From Myxococcota bacterium (GTDB taxonomy: Bacteria > Myxococcota_A > UBA796), in assembly GCA_029251165.1 (NCBI GenBank), contig JAQXDW010000031.1, positions 1 to 64,000 of the forward strand: a DNA stretch of 64,000 nt, read 5' to 3'. Positions 38,917-49,065 of the stretch are shown piece after piece (position 1 is the stretch's first letter; every line of letters begins with the position of its first letter). A program made the translations under genes and the position numbers. Under the pieces are notes generated by a model that made no database searches, was not told the DNA's origin, and saw only the letters and a program-made list of their open reading frames with translations.

Positions 38917-40701
38917 ATGCGCGCACTTCCCCTCCTCGCCCTCCTCGCCTGCGGAAGCGACAAGGCTGAGCCCAGCCTGACAGACACCCCTCCCCTCTAC
39001 GATGGACCGTTCATCTACGACACCGTCGGAGCGGACGACCGCCTGCTCATTGACACCCTCTGGATCGTCACCGAGCAGGCAGAGGCAGAGATCGCGGCGG
39101 ATGAAGGACAGACGCCCGAGGAGTTCCTGGAGTGGCGCATCGATGACATGAACGACACCCTGGAGCGAAGCCTGGTCGAGAGCTCAAAGGTCCGCAGCCT
39201 GGGTGTCCATCGGCTGATCGAGGAAGACTATGAGCGAGCCGGTCAGGGCGTCGGAGACACATCCGTCACCATCTCCTATGCGCTGACCTGGCTGAGCACC
39301 TACCGGGAGACCTACGGGGCGGACAAGGTGATGATCGTCGCGGGCACCGAGGAGGGCGCCTCCGGTGCTGCGCTCGGCGGCGGAGATGTCTCCGCGCACT
39401 GGGTGACCTTTCTCCCTGTCGAGCACGAGTTCGGCCACCAGATGGGCGCCAGCCACTGCAACAAGGGCAGCTCCGGCGCGCTCAATTACGGCTACCCCTC
39501 CGGCGGCTACACCGACGACGGAGAGGCCATCAGCTTCAGCGGGATCAGCGGCGGCACTCGGATGTGCGGCAACTCGATGGCCTTCTACAGCAACCCAGAC
39601 GTCCGGCTCACCCTCGAGGAGATCGACGACCTCATCGCCGCCGAGCTCCTGCCTGACGGTGACTGGGCAGCGCTGGTGGGGGACGATGACCGGGTGGCCA
39701 TGGGGCACGCGGAGTACGCCAACATGGCTGAGCACTGGCGGAGCGTGGCGTCCGATGCCGCTGAGGCCCTGCCGGTGACCCGCTACGACGGAGATGCTGG
39801 CGCGCCCTATGAGGTCGATGACTGCGTCGCGATCTACGCCGATGAGGGCTACGGCGCGCTCCTCGAAGAGGTCTGCTCCGGTGAGAAGCTCGACGGGCTG
39901 ACAGACATCTCCTCCATTCAGATCGGCCAAGGGGTCCACGCCAACCTCTACAGCGCCGACAGCTACGGGGCGGGCTCGACATGCGGCGGACAGCTCATGC
40001 GGCTGGCTTACTCCTCTCCCAGCCTCGCGGCCCTCAGCGAGCACCACGAGGTGAATTCACTGGATGACGCAGTCCAGTCCCTCATCGTCTACTCACCCGA
40101 CGATCGCGATGCCCACCGCTACAGCGAGAGCCCCTACAGCTTCTACGGTGCTGGCACCGCTCCTTCCTGCGGCGGCGATGCTGGCGAGACGCTCATCCTG
40201 ATGCCAGACAACCGGGACTGGAGCGCGACCGGCGCACAGTACAACACCCCTGTCTCGGTGCCGTTCGCCGTTGACTTCACCGTCACCAGCAGCCACTCCG
40301 GCGACGACAACCCCCCGGCAGATGCGATGACGTTCTTCTTCGCAAAGGCCGCCGACAGCTACGAGACGACCCCGCCGACCCGCGAGCAGCAGGGCGTCGC
40401 GGTCGACGGCACGGGCTATGCCGTGGAGCTGAACGTCTGGACCAACAGCGTCGCCCTGCGCGACAGCGACTGGTCGCTCATCGGCGACACCCTCTCCTTT
40501 GACACGTTCACAGACGGACAGCCCGTGGCGGTTCGGGTGGCCGTCACCGCCGACGAGGTCGTCGTGACCTGGGATGGTGCGGAGCTGCTGCGGGAGGCCG
40601 TCAGCATCGACACGACGCATGAGCATGTCGGATTCTCAGCAACAACCGGGGCATACACGATCGAGTACCAGCTGGAGGACATCGTGTACTCCGCGCTGTG
40701 A
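38917..40701 (+). CDS. Metzincin-type zinc metalloprotease lipoprotein with lectin-like C-terminus
   Basis: A very short leader MRALPLLALLAC ends in a lipobox (Cys12), so the protein is probably anchored to a membrane. The zinc site VEHEFGHQMGASH (His170, Glu171, His174, His180) is the full HExxHxxGxxH of metzincins, and MCGNSMAFYSNPDVRLT provides the Met-turn downstream. Cysteine pairs occur through the middle part. The C-terminal ~160 residues (VPFAVDFTVTSSHSGDD; ADAMTFFFAK; GYAVELNVW) look like a concanavalin A/L-type lectin sandwich that could bind sugars. A surface protease directed to glycosylated or polysaccharide-coated targets fits a predatory or saprophytic life, but that is inference. 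Confidence 0.88.
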   Translation: MRALPLLALLACGSDKAEPSLTDTPPLYDGPFIYDTVGADDRLLIDTLWIVTEQAEAEIAADEGQTPEEFLEWRIDDMNDTLERSLVESSKVRSLGVHRLIEEDYERAGQGVGDTSVTISYALTWLSTYRETYGADKVMIVAGTEEGASGAALGGGDVSAHWVTFLPVEHEFGHQMGASHCNKGSSGALNYGYPSGGYTDDGEAISFSGISGGTRMCGNSMAFYSNPDVRLTLEEIDDLIAAELLPDGDWAALVGDDDRVAMGHAEYANMAEHWRSVASDAAEALPVTRYDGDAGAPYEVDDCVAIYADEGYGALLEEVCSGEKLDGLTDISSIQIGQGVHANLYSADSYGAGSTCGGQLMRLAYSSPSLAALSEHHEVNSLDDAVQSLIVYSPDDRDAHRYSESPYSFYGAGTAPSCGGDAGETLILMPDNRDWSATGAQYNTPVSVPFAVDFTVTSSHSGDDNPPADAMTFFFAKAADSYETTPPTREQQGVAVDGTGYAVELNVWTNSVALRDSDWSLIGDTLSFDTFTDGQPVAVRVAVTADEVVVTWDGAELLREAVSIDTTHEHVGFSATTGAYTIEYQLEDIVYSAL

Positions 40702-40890
40702 GCGCAGCCCTGTCCAGCAGTCCCCTGCCGCCGCGTCGCTCCTCAGCCCCCAGCCGAGCCGACGATGCTCACCGCATGCGCACACCGTCCATGGTCGCTC
40801 GTGAAGAGCACCTGCGCTCGTCACAACCTCGCCACACAATCATAGCGTTCTTAAAACCTTACTTATAAACACTTAACGCCACACGGTATC

Positions 40891-40920
40891 GCATCTCTAC
40901 CGACCAACGGATAGAGGTGC
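40891..40920 (+). promoter_or_regulatory. Leader hairpin abutting the carB ribosome-binding site
   Basis: GCATCTCTA (40891-40899) pairs with TAGAGGTGC (40912-40920) except for one G-U pair. GCCGGAGGAG, the carB Shine-Dalgarno region, begins at the next base. An AT-rich stretch with TATAAA at 40864-40869 lies just upstream and probably contains the promoter. The hairpin is placed to affect carB translation; a role in pyrimidine or arginine control is speculation. Confidence 0.45.
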
Positions 40921-40935
40921 GCCGGAGGAGATGGC

Positions 40936-43900
40936 ATGCCCCAGAGAACCGACCTCAAGACGATCATGGTGCTGGGCTCGGGCCCGATCGTGATCGGTCA
41001 GGCCTGTGAATTTGACTACTCCGGCACCCAGGCCTGCAAGGCCCTGCGGAGCCTCGGCTACCGGGTGGTGCTGCTCAACTCCAACCCCGCCACGATCATG
41101 ACCGATCCGGATCTGGCGGACGCGACCTATATCGAGCCGCTGACTCCAGAGTTCGCGGAGCAGGTCATCGAGCGCGAGAAGCCGGATGCTCTGCTGCCGA
41201 CGGTCGGCGGGCAGACCGCCCTGAACCTCGCGATGGCGCTCGCCCGACAGGGCATCCTGGAGAAGCACAGCGTCGAGCTCATCGGTGCTCGGGTCGACGC
41301 CATCGACATCGCTGAGGATCGTCAGCTGTTCCGTGAGCACATGCTCAAGCACGGCCTTCCCTGCGCGCCCTCCGGCATCGCGACCTCGCTGTCCGAGGCA
41401 GAGGCCATGCTCGACCGCATCGGACTGCCCGCGATCATCCGTCCCAGCTTTACCCTCGGCGGGCACGGCGGCGGCGTGGCCTACAACATCGAGGAGTTCC
41501 GAAGGATCATCGCCCTCGGCCTCGATCTCTCTCCGATCCGACAGGTGCTCGTCGAGCGCAGCGCACTGGGCTGGAAAGAGTTCGAGATGGAGGTGATGCG
41601 CGACGTCGAAGACAACGTCATCATCATCTGCTCGATCGAGAATTTCGATCCAATGGGTGTGCACACCGGCGACTCCATCACGGTCGCGCCAGCCCAGACC
41701 CTGACCGACCGTGAGTACCAGACCCTGCGGGACATGTCCCTCAAGATCATCCGCGCGGTGGGCGTGGAGACCGGCGGCAGCAACATCCAGTTCTCGGTCA
41801 ACCCGGACAACGGTGACATCATCGTCATCGAGATGAACCCTCGGGTCAGCCGCTCCAGCGCGCTCGCCAGCAAGGCCACCGGCTTCCCGATCGCCAAGAT
41901 CGCCGCCCAGCTCGCCGTCGGTCTCACCCTCCACGAGATCGACAACGACATCACCCGGGTCACCCCAGCCTGCTTCGAGCCGGCGCTGGACTACGTGGTC
42001 GTCAAGATCCCGCGCTGGAACTTCGAGAAGTTTCCCGGGGCCGACCGAACCCTCGACACCCAGATGAAGTCGGTCGGTGAGGTCATGGCACTCGGCAGCA
42101 GCTTCAAGGAGTCAATGCTCAAGGCGATCTCTTCGCTGGAGGGTGGCTACGCAGAGGCCAAGCACTGGAGCGCCCAGGAGCTTCGCGAGAAGCTCGCCAT
42201 CCCTACGCCCGACCGCCTCCCGGCGATCTTTGAGGCCCTGCGCCGCAACCAAGACGCCTCCGACATTGCCCGCATCACCAAGATCGACCGCTGGTTCCTC
42301 CACCAGCTCGCCGAGATCGTTGCCGCAGAGCGCCAGCTCGATGGTCGCTTCCTCTCCGCGATCTCCACCGAGGAGCTCCTCCGCGCCAAGCGCATGGGCA
42401 TGCCCGACTCTCACCTCGCCCGGCTGCTTGCGACCGAAGAAGACAAGATCAAGGCGCGCCGCATCGCAGATGGTCTCCTGCCGGTCTACAAGCGGGTCGA
42501 CACCTGCGCGGCTGAGTTCGAGAGCCACACGCCCTACCTGTACTCGACCTGGGGAGATGAGGACGAGGCCGGCGACTCCACCAGCGACCGGGTGATCATC
42601 CTCGGCGGCGGCCCCAACCGGATCGGCCAGGGGATCGAGTTCGACTACTGCTGCTGCCACGCTGCCGCTGCTGTGGCAGAGGCGGGCCTGACCAGCGTCA
42701 TGATCAACTGCAACCCCGAGACCGTCTCGACCGACTACGACACCTCCGACAAGCTCTACTTCGAGCCCGTCACCGCAGAGCACGTCTCTGCGATCATCGA
42801 CAAGGAGAAGCCCCTGGGCGTCATCCTTCAGTTCGGCGGACAGACCCCCCTCAAGCTCTCCCACCAGATCGGCCCGGTGCTCGGCACCAGCGCAGATGCC
42901 ATCGATCTGTGCGAGGACCGCGAGCGGTTCAACAAGCTGCTGCTTCGCCTCAACGTGCGGCAGCCTGAGGGCGCGATGGTCAACACCCGGGAGGAGGCGT
43001 ACGCCGCCGCCGCTCGCATTGGCTTCCCGCTGCTTGTCCGTCCGTCCTATGTGCTCGGCGGTCGGGCGATGGCGATCTGCTACGACGAGTCAGAGTTCGG
43101 CTCTGGACTCGGCGAAGCCCTCGAGGTGTCTGATGGCCACCCGGTGCTGCTCGACCGGTTCCTGGTCGGGGCTGTCGAGTATGACGTCGACGCCCTCTCC
43201 GATGGCGAGAGCGTCCACATCGCAGGCATCATGGAGCACATCGAAGAGGCTGGGGTTCACTCCGGCGACTCCGCCTGCGTCATCCCTCCGGTCGCGCTCT
43301 CGGCAGCCAACCGCAAGGAGATGATCCAGACCACCACACGGGTCAGCCAGGCGCTCGGCGTGGTCGGACTGGTCAACGTGCAGTTCGCCGTTCAGGGCGG
43401 CGTGGTCTACGTCATCGAGGTCAACCCCCGCGCCAGCCGCACGGTGCCCTACGTCGCCAAGGCCACCGGGCTGCCCATCGCACGGCTCGCCACCCGGCTG
43501 ATGCTCGGACAGAAGCTCGCCGAGCTCGGCGACCTCACCCCGCGCGGCACTGGGATGCACTTCATCAAGGCTCCGGTGTTTCCCTGGCGACGGTTCACGG
43601 TCAACGACGTGGTGCTCGGACCAGAGATGCACTCCACCGGAGAGGTGATGGGGGTCGGCCGCAGCTTCGGCGAGGCCTACGCAAAGGCCCTCATCGCCGC
43701 GGGCATGGTCCTTCCGGAATCTGGTGGCGTGTTCCTCTCCCTGCGCGATGCCGACAAGCATGCGCTCGCGGACATCGCTGGACCGCTCTACAGCATGGGC
43801 TTCACCCTCCTGGCGACCGGGGGCACCTACACCGCGCTCCAGTCACTCGGGGTCCCCGCAGAGATGGTCTACAAGGTCAAGGAAGGTCGCCCCGACATCG

Positions 43901-44112
43901 TCGACCACATCAAGAACGGTCGAGTCCAGCTGATGATCAACACCCCGCTGGGCCGCAAGGGTGTCCACGATGAGGCCGCGATGCGGCTGGCTGGCCTCCG
44001 CTTTGGCGTGCCCTGCATCACCACGGTCCGGGCCGCAGAGGCTGCGATCTCCGCGATTCGTGCGCTGCGGGCGCGGGAGCTGCGCGCGATCAAGCTGCAG
44101 GAGCTGGTCTAA
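40936..44112 (+). CDS. carB: Carbamoyl-phosphate synthase large subunit
   Basis: The full-length 1058-residue protein has two homologous ATP-grasp halves: the N-terminal carboxyphosphate half ([32 protein letters not shown]) and the carbamate half ([28 protein letters not shown]), then a C-terminal MGS-type allosteric domain ([15 protein letters not shown]). CarB makes carbamoyl phosphate from ammonia supplied by CarA, bicarbonate and two ATP. GGAGGAG precedes the ATG. The gene is separated from carA by the transporter, radA, recN and other genes, so the two subunits are expressed from different promoters. Confidence 0.98.
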   Translation: MPQRTDLKTIMVLGSGPIVIGQACEFDYSGTQACKALRSLGYRVVLLNSNPATIMTDPDLADATYIEPLTPEFAEQVIEREKPDALLPTVGGQTALNLAMALARQGILEKHSVELIGARVDAIDIAEDRQLFREHMLKHGLPCAPSGIATSLSEAEAMLDRIGLPAIIRPSFTLGGHGGGVAYNIEEFRRIIALGLDLSPIRQVLVERSALGWKEFEMEVMRDVEDNVIIICSIENFDPMGVHTGDSITVAPAQTLTDREYQTLRDMSLKIIRAVGVETGGSNIQFSVNPDNGDIIVIEMNPRVSRSSALASKATGFPIAKIAAQLAVGLTLHEIDNDITRVTPACFEPALDYVVVKIPRWNFEKFPGADRTLDTQMKSVGEVMALGSSFKESMLKAISSLEGGYAEAKHWSAQELREKLAIPTPDRLPAIFEALRRNQDASDIARITKIDRWFLHQLAEIVAAERQLDGRFLSAISTEELLRAKRMGMPDSHLARLLATEEDKIKARRIADGLLPVYKRVDTCAAEFESHTPYLYSTWGDEDEAGDSTSDRVIILGGGPNRIGQGIEFDYCCCHAAAAVAEAGLTSVMINCNPETVSTDYDTSDKLYFEPVTAEHVSAIIDKEKPLGVILQFGGQTPLKLSHQIGPVLGTSADAIDLCEDRERFNKLLLRLNVRQPEGAMVNTREEAYAAAARIGFPLLVRPSYVLGGRAMAICYDESEFGSGLGEALEVSDGHPVLLDRFLVGAVEYDVDALSDGESVHIAGIMEHIEEAGVHSGDSACVIPPVALSAANRKEMIQTTTRVSQALGVVGLVNVQFAVQGGVVYVIEVNPRASRTVPYVAKATGLPIARLATRLMLGQKLAELGDLTPRGTGMHFIKAPVFPWRRFTVNDVVLGPEMHSTGEVMGVGRSFGEAYAKALIAAGMVLPESGGVFLSLRDADKHALADIAGPLYSMGFTLLATGGTYTALQSLGVPAEMVYKVKEGRPDIVDHIKNGRVQLMINTPLGRKGVHDEAAMRLAGLRFGVPCITTVRAAEAAISAIRALRARELRAIKLQELV

Positions 44113-44138
44113 GCTCACGCGGAGTGCAGGAGCAGGCG

Positions 44139-45899
44139 ATGGGGTTTGAGCCAGGGACGATCCTGGGCAACTACCAGGTAGAGACCACCCTCGGCGAGGG
44201 CGGCATGGCGAGTGTCTACCGGGTGCGCCATCAGATCCTCGGCAGCCTCCATGCCGTCAAGGTCCTGCACCCTCACCTCGCCAGCCGAGAAGATGTCCGA
44301 CTGCGGTTCCTCGAAGAAGGAAAGATCCAGGCTCAGTATCGCCACCCGAATATCCTCCAGGTCTCCGATCTCATCAACGAGCAGGGCTGCGCGGGTCTGG
44401 TGATGGAGCTGCTGGAAGGAGAGGATCTCTCCGACTACCTCACCCGCGAGGGTGTCGTACCGGTGACCGCAGCAATTGATTGGTGCCTCCAGGCCCTCGA
44501 TGCACTCGCGCTGGTTCATGCCGACGCTGTGGTTCACCGCGACCTCAAGCCGTCCAACCTGTACCTCGTCCGAGATGTCCGGGGCCGCATCCAGATCAAG
44601 CTCATGGACTTCGGCATCGCCAAGGTCCGAGATCGCCAGCTCACCAACCACGACGGCGGCATGATGGGCACCCTCTGCTACATGAGCCCTGAGCAGCTGG
44701 AGCAGCCTGCTGCGGTCGATCAGCAGACTGACGTGTTCGCGATGGGGGCCATCCTCTACGAGATGGTCTGTGGCCGCTCACCATTTGATGGCGAGAGCGA
44801 CTTCCAGATCATGCGCCGCATCTCAGAGGGGCAGTACACCGCGCCCGGCTCAGACATCCCACCAACCGTCGCCGCCGCGGTCGTCACTGCGCTGAAGGTC
44901 AATCCCAGCGAGCGGTTCGCCAGCGCCACAGACTTCGCCGATGCCCTCCACGAGGCATCGCGTACCGAGCGGTATCGCCGCGCCCTGCGCCTGCTGGCTG
45001 CGGTGGAGTCCGCAGGGCTTCCCCACCGGTGGTGGATCCCAGACAGTCCCGATGACGGCTGGCTGCGCGGGATGGAGGGGCGCTTGCAAGACTGGCTCCA
45101 GAAGCATGCCCCGCCCCCGCCGAGTCGCCCTGAGGGCGGCCAGCGCATCGCGCTTCCCGGCGGCGTTCCTCTGGAGCTGATCAGCCTGCCCGCAGGCAGC
45201 TTCGTCCGGGGCAGCGCGCCCGGTGAGCCTGACCGCCACGCCGATGAGGGCCCCCCGCACACCGTACACCTCTCGGCATTTCGGATGATGTCGACCCCGG
45301 TCACCCAGGGTCAGTGGCTCGCCCTGTCCGACACCAACCCCAGCGGGTTCACCGACGACACAAGCCGCCCGGTCGAGCAGGTCAGCTGGATGACTGCGAT
45401 CCGGTTCTGCAACCGGCTGTCCGCAGCCTTCGAGCTGGAAGCGGCCTACCAGATCGACGGAGAGGATGTGCGCTGGGACAGGACAAAGCACGGCTTTCGC
45501 CTCCCGACAGAGGCCGAGTGGGAGTATGCCGCGCGCGCCGGCCAGACCACGCCCTACGGCTGCGCCGAGGAAGCCCTGCTGAGGTCGTGCTGGTTTGCCG
45601 ACAATGCCGAGGAGAAGACCTCGCCGGTCGCACAGAAGGCGGCGAACCCGTGGGGCCTGTACGACCTGACCGGAAACGTCTACGAGTGGTGCTGGGATCG
45701 CCTCGGCCCCTACCCCGATGGTGAGATCACCGCGCCGACCGGTCCAGAGCTTGGAGAGTATCGGGTGCTGCGCGGGGGTAGCTTCCGCAGCACCGCCAGC
45801 GATCTGCGCGTCGCGTTTCGAAACGGACGCCAGCCAGCGTTCTCGCACTGCAGCGTTGGCTTTCGCTGCGTGATCGGTGCCCTGAACGCAGACGACTGA
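44139..45899 (+). CDS. Ser/Thr kinase fused to a formylglycine-generating-enzyme-like domain
   Basis: I use the ATG at 44139 (CAGGAGCAGGCG upstream) rather than the GTG at 44124. Residues 1-~275 are a kinase with GEGGMASVY, HAVKVL, HRDLKPSNLYL, LMDFGIAK and GTLCYMSPEQLEQ. After a short linker, residues ~330-586 form an FGE/SUMF1 (sulfatase-modifying-factor) domain: GSFVRGSAPGEPDRHADEG, FRLPTEAEWEYAARAG, YDLTGNVYEWCWD, VLRGGSFRS and VGFRC. True FGEs carry an active cysteine pair in the stretch that here reads LRVAFRNG, with no Cys, so formylglycine-forming activity is unlikely. The domain may instead bind a ligand or support the kinase, as in Pkn1-type proteins. No membrane helix is seen. The gene begins 26 bp after carB. 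Confidence 0.93.
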   Translation: MGFEPGTILGNYQVETTLGEGGMASVYRVRHQILGSLHAVKVLHPHLASREDVRLRFLEEGKIQAQYRHPNILQVSDLINEQGCAGLVMELLEGEDLSDYLTREGVVPVTAAIDWCLQALDALALVHADAVVHRDLKPSNLYLVRDVRGRIQIKLMDFGIAKVRDRQLTNHDGGMMGTLCYMSPEQLEQPAAVDQQTDVFAMGAILYEMVCGRSPFDGESDFQIMRRISEGQYTAPGSDIPPTVAAAVVTALKVNPSERFASATDFADALHEASRTERYRRALRLLAAVESAGLPHRWWIPDSPDDGWLRGMEGRLQDWLQKHAPPPPSRPEGGQRIALPGGVPLELISLPAGSFVRGSAPGEPDRHADEGPPHTVHLSAFRMMSTPVTQGQWLALSDTNPSGFTDDTSRPVEQVSWMTAIRFCNRLSAAFELEAAYQIDGEDVRWDRTKHGFRLPTEAEWEYAARAGQTTPYGCAEEALLRSCWFADNAEEKTSPVAQKAANPWGLYDLTGNVYEWCWDRLGPYPDGEITAPTGPELGEYRVLRGGSFRSTASDLRVAFRNGRQPAFSHCSVGFRCVIGALNADD

Positions 45900-45992
45900 G
45901 CACCCATCGAGAACCAGCGACGGCTCCGACACACCAAGCCAAGCAGCAGGTCTCGCGCCTTCTTGGCCCTCGCGACCTCCGCCTTCCAGGAC

Positions 45993-47048
45993 TCACAGCA
46001 CGCTGTCGTCAGTGAGCCGTGTGCTGCTGGTTGTCCGAGTTGCGGTGTAGCTGGCCGGGACGCCATCGGCGTCGACATCAATGACTCCGGTGACCCGAAA
46101 GTCCCTCGGTGTAGTGGAGAGGAGATCGACCTTGTAGCTGCCGCGAACACGGCCATCCGGTGACCAGCCGAGCTCATCAAAGCCCGTCCCGCTCTCCCAA
46201 GACCTCCTGCCCTTATGACCAGCGGTCCCACCGGGCACAAACGACGGCTGCTCAACGAAGGCCCCAAAGGCAGCATCATAGGCAAGCTCTGCCGTCTGAA
46301 TTCCATCAACATTGGCGGAAGCTTCGGAGCGCTGTGCCTTGAGGGTCATCAGCCTGTATCTGGGGATCAGGATCCCAACGAAAAGGAAGCTGAACAGGAA
46401 CACGCCGGTCAGCAAGACGCCGGCCACGCGCGTTATCGTCACTGCCGGCAGCGACGGCGGCTTGCGGCTCCACACCAGCTCACGGACCGTGTGGAGACCG
46501 TGCAGCGGACAGCCTCCGACAGAGATCGACTCCAGCAGGTCGTCATCCTCGACCAGTCGGGTGCACCCCGCAGGCCCGATCGACAGCTCCAGCAAGACGA
46601 CCGTCGCAGGTCGCAGGTGCGGCCTGCCCGTAAAGACTCCAGTGAGGACAACCTCGGCTTCCAGGGACCGGCTCAGGGAGGCGACGAGGTTCGACAGCCC
46701 GGTCACGGTGAGGCGCTCCAGATCGGGATCATGAAGCTCCAGCAGGATCACCCCGTGTGTGTCGTGCTCCTCCGACCAGACCGCACTGAGCGCCTCCAGC
46801 GCAGAAGCCTGGTGAGGCAGGGCTGCGATGAGGCTTGGGAGCGGCTCGGAAAGTCCCTGCGTCATGATCAGTCGCCACATGAACCATGCCGGAGAGCGCT
46901 TCACCCTCGGAAGTTCCTCGACCGAGAGCATTCGCTGAAGGTGTGCCGGAGTGACCTGCTCAAGAAGGAGGCGATGGAGGCGCTCGCGGGGACTGGGATG
47001 CCCAGACTTCCAGCGCTCCAGGGTGCCATCGGTGGCGACGTCGTGCAT
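45993..47048 (-). CDS. Protein with internal pilin-like helix and C-terminal pilin-like domain
   Basis: Residues 1-~200 form a cytoplasmic domain I cannot name (MHDVATDGTLERWKSGHPSP onward, helical, with a beta part TGLSNLVASLSRSLEAEVVL). A membrane helix at 208-228 (VLLTGVFLFSFLFVGILIP) runs straight into YRLMTLKAQRSEASANVDGI, the alpha-helix pattern of type IV pilins, followed by YDAAFGAFVEQ and a small beta domain ending in a variable tail. In pilins this helix is at the mature N-terminus after prepilin cleavage; here it sits behind 200 extra residues and no G-F/E cleavage site is visible. It is therefore a pilin-like fusion anchored in the inner membrane. It converges on the kinase-FGE gene. 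Confidence 0.8.
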   Translation of the reverse strand: MHDVATDGTLERWKSGHPSPRERLHRLLLEQVTPAHLQRMLSVEELPRVKRSPAWFMWRLIMTQGLSEPLPSLIAALPHQASALEALSAVWSEEHDTHGVILLELHDPDLERLTVTGLSNLVASLSRSLEAEVVLTGVFTGRPHLRPATVVLLELSIGPAGCTRLVEDDDLLESISVGGCPLHGLHTVRELVWSRKPPSLPAVTITRVAGVLLTGVFLFSFLFVGILIPRYRLMTLKAQRSEASANVDGIQTAELAYDAAFGAFVEQPSFVPGGTAGHKGRRSWESGTGFDELGWSPDGRVRGSYKVDLLSTTPRDFRVTGVIDVDADGVPASYTATRTTSSTRLTDDSVL

Positions 47049-47222
47049 GGAGGTATCATAGATTCGATGGTCTTCGAATCACAGCCTTGCTCCAGAGGAG
47101 CCATCCTCAAGTCAGCAACATGATTCTCGAATATGGAGCAGAACCCGCTCACCCAACGCCGATGGTGCTCCGCGCCGAGGCCGCGCACAGAAGAGAAGCC
47201 CCGGCATCCCGCCCAGCGGTCG

Positions 47223-48503
47223 CTACAGTCCCAGGACGCGAGAGATGAACGGATTGACCAGCCGACCGTCGGGATCCAGCTCGGTCCGCAGCGCACAAAA
47301 GCTCGACCAGTCGGGGTAAGCCGCAGCAAGCTGCGCGGGTGCTCGCTCGAACAGCTTGCCCCAGTGGGGTCGACCGCCAAGCTCGGCCATCAGCGCCTCA
47401 AACGCGGCAAAGTATCGCCCGGCATCCTTTGGGGCGGCAGTGTAGGCGCCGACATAGCAGGAGTCTCGCCCGTTTGCCGGAGACAACGGGAGGTCATCAG
47501 CGGCCACAAACCGTAGCTCCTGGACAAAATTGACCCCCAGTTTGTTCGCCGCGATCAGCGCACGGAGCCGCAGCAGGGCCTCTCCGGCTCGCTCCACGGG
47601 GATGGCATACTCAGACTCCAGGTGACGCGGCGGCATCGGGATGTGCAGGATCCGGTGGCTGTGGTCCGTGCGGACGTCGGGGCGAAAATAGATCGCGGCC
47701 ACCATCGACGAGAGGGTCGATATCAGCCACGGGAAGCGACCGCCGAGGCGGAGCACCAGCGTGAAGATCAGCGGATTGATCACCACGGCGTCCAGCCACT
47801 CCTTGACCGGTCGGGGAGCTGCAGGAGCATCGGTCCGGCTCGCGGTGAACACCAGCACCCGATCGGTCCCCGGCAGCCACCACAGCTTGACGTACTCCCC
47901 CGCCGCGACAAGCTCGGGGATGCATGCGGCGGCCGCATCGACCGAGAGCGGGACCATGCGCTCGGTGAGCCGGAAGGCGGGCACACACTGGAGGGTCACC
48001 GCAGTGATGATGCCCAGGCAGCCGAGGCCCACCCGAGCAGCATCAAACAGCGCGGGGTGAGCCTGCGCGGAGAGCGCGAGGATGCGGCCATCCATCGTCA
48101 GCAGGCGAAGCCCGATGACCTGCGTGGAGAGAACACCGTGCCCGCGTCCGCTGCCGTGGGTCGCCGTCGAGATCGCTCCGGCAATGGACTGCTCACCGAT
48201 CGAGCCGAGGTTGGAGAGGGCGAGTCCACGCGCATGAAGCGCCGCGCTGAGGGCATGGATCCGAACCCCAGCCTCGACCGTGACCCGCTCTCCATCCACC
48301 GACAGGATGCGGTGCATGCCGTCGAGGGTGATGCGAACAGCATCGGTCGCCGCGATGTCGCTCCAGGAGTGATCACCGCCGACCAGCCGGATCCGAGACG
48401 GCGCGCTGTCCGCGACCATGGCGACCAGCTCATCCTCAGAGGACGGTGCCAGGATACGGGTCGGCTGGCTGGCGATGTTCCGCGCCCAATTGAGCGAGGC
48501 CAC
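47223..48503 (-). CDS. FAD-linked sugar-lactone oxidase (D-arabinono-1,4-lactone oxidase family)
   Basis: The 426-residue protein has a PCMH-type FAD domain (ILAPSSEDELVAMV, RLVGGDHSWSD, with His where covalently flavinylated family members attach FAD; GSIGEQSIAGAISTATHGSG) and the C-terminal ALO domain with the family hallmark GGRPHWGKLF near residue 380 and CALRTELDPDGRLVNPF. Relatives oxidise aldonolactones or alditols. Start is a GTG right after the TAG of the upstream lipoprotein gene, so the two are read together. The natural substrate is unknown. Confidence 0.9.
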   Translation of the reverse strand: MASLNWARNIASQPTRILAPSSEDELVAMVADSAPSRIRLVGGDHSWSDIAATDAVRITLDGMHRILSVDGERVTVEAGVRIHALSAALHARGLALSNLGSIGEQSIAGAISTATHGSGRGHGVLSTQVIGLRLLTMDGRILALSAQAHPALFDAARVGLGCLGIITAVTLQCVPAFRLTERMVPLSVDAAAACIPELVAAGEYVKLWWLPGTDRVLVFTASRTDAPAAPRPVKEWLDAVVINPLIFTLVLRLGGRFPWLISTLSSMVAAIYFRPDVRTDHSHRILHIPMPPRHLESEYAIPVERAGEALLRLRALIAANKLGVNFVQELRFVAADDLPLSPANGRDSCYVGAYTAAPKDAGRYFAAFEALMAELGGRPHWGKLFERAPAQLAAAYPDWSSFCALRTELDPDGRLVNPFISRVLGL

Positions 48504-48896
48504 CTACCGGCTCATGGCCAGCTCGCCGGTGACCCCGTAGAGCGAGCAGGTTCCCTTGACCCGGTTCTCGACCAGCTCACCCTCGATCTCCAGTCGGGTG
48601 GAGTGCGCCTCGCTGCTGCCCTCAAGCTCAAGCTCGAACGACTTCTCGTCTCGAAGACCACGGACCTTGCCCTCGAAGTCTGTGTTGTCGTAGGTGAACA
48701 CGCCATCCCCGAGGAGGATGCCGCCGTCTTCTTCGACAATGTCGAGCTCAAACCACACCTCGATGGGCTCGTCGTAGGCACCCTGAGCAGCCCGACTGCA
48801 GGAACCAAACCACTGACCGGTGGCGGATGGGCTGAGACTGTCGCAGCCGACGAGGCCTGCAGCGAGGCTGAGGCAGAGGAGTCGAGGGGGGATCAT
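48504..48896 (-). CDS. Small lipoprotein of unknown function
   Basis: From the ATG at 48896 the product has 130 residues with a clear lipoprotein signal (MIPPRLLCLSLAAGLVGC, lipobox LVGC). The mature part is a small beta-rich domain with one extra cysteine pair (GSCSRA; GTCSLYG) and the pattern VWFELDIVEEDGGILLGDG and FTYDNTDFEGKV. No family is recognised. It lies directly upstream of the lactone oxidase gene on the same strand and divergent from the M16 peptidase pair. Confidence 0.78.
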   Translation of the reverse strand: MIPPRLLCLSLAAGLVGCDSLSPSATGQWFGSCSRAAQGAYDEPIEVWFELDIVEEDGGILLGDGVFTYDNTDFEGKVRGLRDEKSFELELEGSSEAHSTRLEIEGELVENRVKGTCSLYGVTGELAMSR

Positions 48897-49065
48897 TTGA
48901 GGATTGATTGTCGCTCCAGCCACCGACGATCGTCAACCACTGGGACAGCGACTTCACAAAAAGACTGACGCACCGGGCAGATGCAGGTGTCCCGCGCTCA
49001 GACGAGGTGCGACCAGCCCCCTGCGCGGATACTCCCCCCTTCCACGACACCCTCGGAGTGAAAAG

